DNA of 64,000 nt from Tretioscincus oriximinensis (Eukaryota > Chordata > Lepidosauria > Squamata > Gymnophthalmidae): NCBI GenBank assembly GCA_022410635.1, contig JAJVDF010000140.1, forward strand, positions 2,171,449 through 2,235,448, given 5' to 3'. A model generated the notes under the pieces. That model did no database searches. It was given only the letters and a program-made list of their open reading frames with translations, and was not told the origin of the DNA. Below, in pieces: positions 56,641 to 64,000 of this stretch (its first letter is position 1; each line of letters starts with the position of its first letter). Both the position numbers and the translations under genes were made by a program.

Positions 56641-57373
56641 CCTCAGTTTAACAGAATCATACAATTTTGGATTTCATGTTTTNCCACAGATCTGTCTACT
56701 CTTTTTTTAAGAAAAAAATCCATATAATCTCAGAGAAAAGGTATTTTTGCATAAGTAGTTTAGGATTGATTCAGTACTGCTTCCATAACACAGAGAGTGC
56801 TTTCAAGAGTCTCTGCTTTTTTCTTGTTAATCTAAGGATAGATATAGATGCATCCATTTCATTGTAGTGAAATACAATTGTCTCTTATGCTTCAAATTCA
56901 GGAAGCTACCATGTTATGCAAATTATCTTAGAGGAAACAGAAGCAATTGCTGATCCCCCTAACAACAGGTATTATATTGTTGGCAATTATTCTTATATGA
57001 TTTTGTAGTACAAACCTACACTGAACAGAACTTAAGAAGGATAAAATATACAGGCGGTCTTCTCAGCTAAACTTTCAGCTATCCTATCTTCAGCTAAACC
57101 TTTTGGAAAAAGTACTTTACATTTGTATGTGCTCTTCTACTACAGAGCAGATACAGCAAGCACCTCTGTTTTGATACTGTTTTTAATGTCAATTTTGTAT
57201 TGTTTTTGTTGTTGGCTGTCCTGAGACCTTCGGGTAAAGGAAGGGATATAAATAAATAAAAGTACTACTAGTATTAAATAGAAATAAATAGAATAAGTTA
57301 ATGCAGTAGAGAAAACATGTCAAGATTCTATTTTCCAGATTTCTGCTACTTTGAGACAAAAAGGAAAACTTAC

Positions 57374-60573
<3,200 letters not shown>

Positions 60574-61009
60574 ANAGAGTTATTTGGAAGTATAGCATAA
60601 ATGCTTAAAAAACAATTTAATTTGCAAATTGCCTGGAAGTTTAAGAAAGGCATGNTACATTTTAAATTAACATATACAATAAGCCTGTCGTTTTCACCTA
60701 CTTCTTTCACTTAACCTTTCCCTAAACTGTGGATTCTGAACAACTGTCGCCAAAAATAAAATTTAACAGGACAATTTTATCATTCTTGCAGAACAGTAAT
60801 ACCCTGCAGTCCAAAAAGATACCTTCCATAGAAGTTAGAGAACAGATACACAAGAGGCTTTAGACTATTGAATAGCTTTCCTGTCAAATGTGTCAGGTAA
60901 TCTTATTCCGCTTCCTTACTGATTTATTCTTAAAATTTACAACAGAAAAAGGTAAAATCATAAAACTAAACTCTAAATAAAATGTGATACAAAATAAACC
61001 CTTACAGAC

Positions 61010-61975
61010 CTGGCTGAACTCATTCAGATATTTGGGTCATTTTAGGGCTTTATACACCAAGATAAACACATTNAATCAGGCATGGCTGCAAAATGATAAT
61101 GAATTCAGTTCTTTCAAGGNCCATATCTTGAGCGACCAGCTAGAAATTCTATCAACAGGTTAACTACTGTGTTCAACAATAATTGTGTTTGAACTATCTT
61201 CAAGAGTACTCTTATGTAGAAGATGTTACAGAAGTCTAATTTGGAAGTTACTGAAGCATGGATCATTATAGCCAAGTTGTCCATCCTAGAAAGACTAGAG
61301 AGAGGAAAACATAAAGAAAACCACTCTTGGCTAGTGCTGCCACATGAGACTGAAATGACTGTGATGAATCTAAGAGCCTCCATAAATTATGCACCAGTTC
61401 TTTCTTTCAGAACTGGGTGCTGCTTAATTTTCCTCTGGGTTCCAAATCTCAGAACACAGAAAATTTCCATCTTGTATGTACTGTTTCGATTTACTGGTTC
61501 ACACTTCACCTCATATATGAATAAAGAAATAGAATTAGATGTCATCAGCCTACTGTTGGTATCCTCCTCCAGTTCTCCTAGTGACTCTCCCAGCAACTTC
61601 ATATAAACAACGAAAAGCACAAGAAACTCCACCTAGTACTGCTACGTTATGAAATCTACATTCAAGACAGGAAGAAAACTGCCTGGAATTCTTCCAGAAA
61701 AATACTATGGTCAGTGATATCAAAGCCTCTGTGAAAATGAACTGGGTTCCAGGTTCACCATACCTCTCAGTAGAGGACATCCTAGCAACTAAGACAGTCT
61801 CAATGTCATCATCCCTCTTGAAATAAGATTGAAATCCATATAGATAATCAATTTCTTGTTACAAACACCTGCAGTTGGGTAACCACTAAACTTTCCAANA
61901 CTTTGCAAAAAAGGAGATTCTACTATTTGCAATAGCTATGTGAAAATTATGCTTTTATTAGTTTTACTAGTAGAA
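61010..61975 (-). mobile_element. L2-clade LINE, reverse transcriptase relic
   Basis: Reading the minus strand from right to left with frame changes gives KVLESLVVTQLQVFV, YGFQSYFKRDDDIETVLVAR, then LFVVYMKLLGESLGELEEDT and, after a gap, MDNLAIMIHASVTSKLDFCN. Block by block this matches the younger L2 at 54430-56110 (GKVLERAVAVQLQ, PFQSGF, MLFNIFMKPLGE, LIHALVTSRLDYCN). Many stops and missing blocks indicate an older insertion. Confidence 0.8.
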
Positions 61976-61984
61976 TTGTGTTAC

Positions 61985-62175
61985 GGGCTCTAGTCCCTCC
62001 TCCCCTTTGCTCCCATCTATGCCTCCACCAATTCCCTCCCTTGTCCCCTTTCTTTTCCTTCCTTCTTTCTTTTTGCCACTTCTATCTATCCAATTCCTTC
62101 CTTTTTTCTTTCTTCCTTTCATTCCTGGAACTGGTTCCAGTACTGAACCTTGGAGCATTTCCTTCCTTCTTCCCA
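61985..62175. repeat. Pyrimidine-rich low-complexity tract
   Basis: CTCCCC, TTCCTTCCTTC and TTTTTTCTTTC units dominate about 190 bases; the opposite strand is purine-rich, giving open frames on both strands by composition. Confidence 0.8.
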
Positions 62176-62886
62176 CTGTCCATATATTACTTCCNTCTGT
62201 TTTCTGTCTTTTAGCCAGTTTCCAAGTCAGAAATCTGCCAAAGTTCCAAGTCCTGACATTGGTCTGTGGAGGCTGTCAAAATTCTGAGCCCTGTCATTGG
62301 TAACTATACATCAAAATGTGCCTCTTATTTTAAGTACAGATTGTCATTTGTTCTAATACCATAGGAGAAAGGATTATAGTTTTTTACATTTTTTTTTGCT
62401 GTATAATTTAAAAGGGACAAGGAGTTCCACAAAATGTTCATTCCTGGCACTTTTATAAGATCCCTTCAAAGTTAGAATAATTGAAACGTAACTTGGATCA
62501 AGGATTTCTAACAGATTAGTTCTCCTTTGAACTTCAGATATGCTTCGAATGCCTTAAATCTGAAGTTGGAAGACAATGGTAATTTTTTTTCTTCAATTGT
62601 AGTTTTTTCTTCAAAAAATGAAGCCAGTCCTTTCCTGAAAATTCATACCTAAGCAATAGTTCTATGTCAAATCTCATATTCTTCATATACAGAGCAAGAT
62701 ACCATGCCAGCTGGACACTTGATAGTTCATTTCATTTCTACTTTGAGCCCCAGTGCCTTAGCAACAGAAGACAGAGGTCAGTTTTTTTAAGCTGCTAGCT
62801 GGATCAGTCAACTAATTGTTTCCCCTCAGACTTGTGCCTGTCAATAGCATTTAATGGATTAAAAACTGCTTTCTCTGTTCACTTAC

Positions 62887-62942
62887 TTTTTTACTCTCTT
62901 CCATTTCATGTTCAAACATAGCGCTGAAAACAGGAGAACGTG
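62887..62942 (-). CDS. SPOP: SPOP exon (BTB domain, CUL3-contact motif)
   Basis: A 56-base exon: two bases completing an Ala codon, then RSPVFSAMFEHEMEESKK, by count residues 221-238. It holds the M-E-E triplet at 233-235, the hydrophobic-x-Glu motif with which MATH-BTB adaptors grip CUL3. The acceptor is TCTGGCCATAG (a weaker pyrimidine tract), the donor AAA|GTAAGT. It joins in phase 0 to the exon at 60382 (KK-NRVEIN). The upstream exons with the MATH domain are beyond the right end of the window. Confidence 0.97.
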
Positions 62943-64000
62943 CTATGGCCAGAGGTTGAAATGAGAGAAGGGAAAGAGAGCATGGGGGAGAGAAACACAA
63001 TTAAGAAGATGTGAAAGGTAATTTACATTTTTCAGAAAAAAAATAACACATATCACAATTACAGTTACCAATAGATAGGGGTGGAGGAATGAAAAGTAAA
63101 ACGTTCATGAAAAAAAATATGTCCAACTTCTAAATATAAAAAGTGATATAATATAAAAGAAAAAAATAAATTTAAAGCTCATCTCTCCCCATTCTGTTCT
63201 CCAAGGGTTTGAAAAATACAGTCATCTGAAGTAAACAATATGGACCTACTGTCACATCCCTGAATCCTACTTAGGATCAGTGTTTGATGGGATGCTGTAC
63301 AAAGCAACCAATGCATTTCAGGCCATTCTCTGAAAGACATCTTTCCTGGCATAACTACTCATCCATGCTACTGCCCTCTTTCCCTTGGCCTCAAGAGCAA
63401 GGNCATGAAGAGAAAAGAAACAGTAGTTATATGACCCTTGCTGCCCATGTTAACCTGGCCTAAGAAGCAGGGCAGACCATGGCTTCAGGGATTACAAAAG
63501 TCTGAAGGTTGGCAAGAAAAGGTATAGTTGCAATTGAGGCAGCAATACAACTCTTGAGAGCAATAGCAACTTTAACCAGAAATAAAAAATCAGTCCTTTC
63601 CTCCCCACATTTATATTCTCATTAGGGAAAAAAACAGGAGCAAAAGTTGTGCGGCTTTGCACTGGGCTTTGTCCCTATAATCCGCAGGTCAAGCACTTTT
63701 GCTATGTGTCATTCACAANGCTGCACATCACCAGAATAGAGTTCTCCCTGAAAAGTGACACAGGTGCAGTTTTCCCAATTCAGGCCAACTGGTTTGCCTG
63801 TTGCAGAAGCACTTCTGTGCAAAAGCTGCTGTGTACCAACACACTCCCTCCATTTCGTTCTTACCTTCAAAGAGGCAACAGCAGTTTTTAAAGGGGTTGC
63901 TTGGGGGGCGGGGCGGGGATGATTGAGTTCTCGTTTTGCATAAAACAGAAAAAAACACCGGAGGGAATTGAATTCGCTTTGCAGTTCTTGAAACTGCTTC
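62943..64000 (-). other. SPOP: SPOP intron, runs off the window
   Basis: No further SPOP exon is found up to 64000. A short GC-box-like run (GGGGGGCGGGGCGGGG, 63903-63918) is the only notable motif. The open frames at 63649-63958 are not exon-like. Confidence 0.8.

Noticed and set aside
63649..63958. Further upstream SPOP exon or promoter
   Set aside because: Translation does not match the expected BTB or MATH sequence, and the GC-box run is too short to be a CpG-island promoter.

Overview
The window is vertebrate nuclear DNA, most likely from a squamate reptile. The evidence is the mix of CR1, L2 and L1 retrotransposon relics, a tRNA-headed SINE family repeated throughout, many hAT-type non-autonomous DNA transposons with 8-bp target duplications, and one gene split by introns. 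I lean towards a gecko or another lizard but cannot prove it. Scattered single N bases and one 9-N run mark a draft assembly.

The only host gene I can support is SPOP, the substrate adaptor of a CUL3 ubiquitin ligase. It lies on the minus strand at the right end. Four coding exons are visible: 62887-62942, 60382-60504, 57374-57516 and the last coding exon 52588-52732. They join in phase and cover about residues 221-374 of the protein (second half of the BTB domain, the 3-box/BACK region and the C-terminal basic tail). The MATH domain and start codon lie beyond the right edge. The 3'UTR runs left from 52587 towards about 51200.

Positions 1-51000 are intergenic and hold no recognisable host exon. 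They are a layered record of transposon insertions: an antisense L1 reverse transcriptase relic (1-659), a long antisense CR1 with endonuclease and reverse transcriptase (47727-50455), shorter CR1 and L2 pieces, about nine copies or parts of a tRNA-derived SINE, one 5S-rRNA-like SINE piece, a Tc1-like non-autonomous element (46267-46596), and at least five families of hAT-like elements. Several insertions have intact 8-bp duplications: 13154-13397, 26633-27096, 27855-28203, 32982-33148 and 33397-33657. Nested insertions are frequent, for example a hAT element inside CR1, CR1 inside a hAT element, and an L2 between the two ends of another DNA transposon in the last SPOP intron.

The most notable signal is modularity among the hAT-like elements. 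Families with nearly constant ends carry quite different, often GC-rich or foldback, cores. The clearest cases are a SPIN-like element (27855-28203) whose middle is replaced by CpG-rich DNA with a first-exon-like ATG, and two elements (5138-6033 and 24769-25590) with similar ends but unrelated foldback cores. This resembles sequence capture by hAT elements and is the best candidate here for something undescribed.
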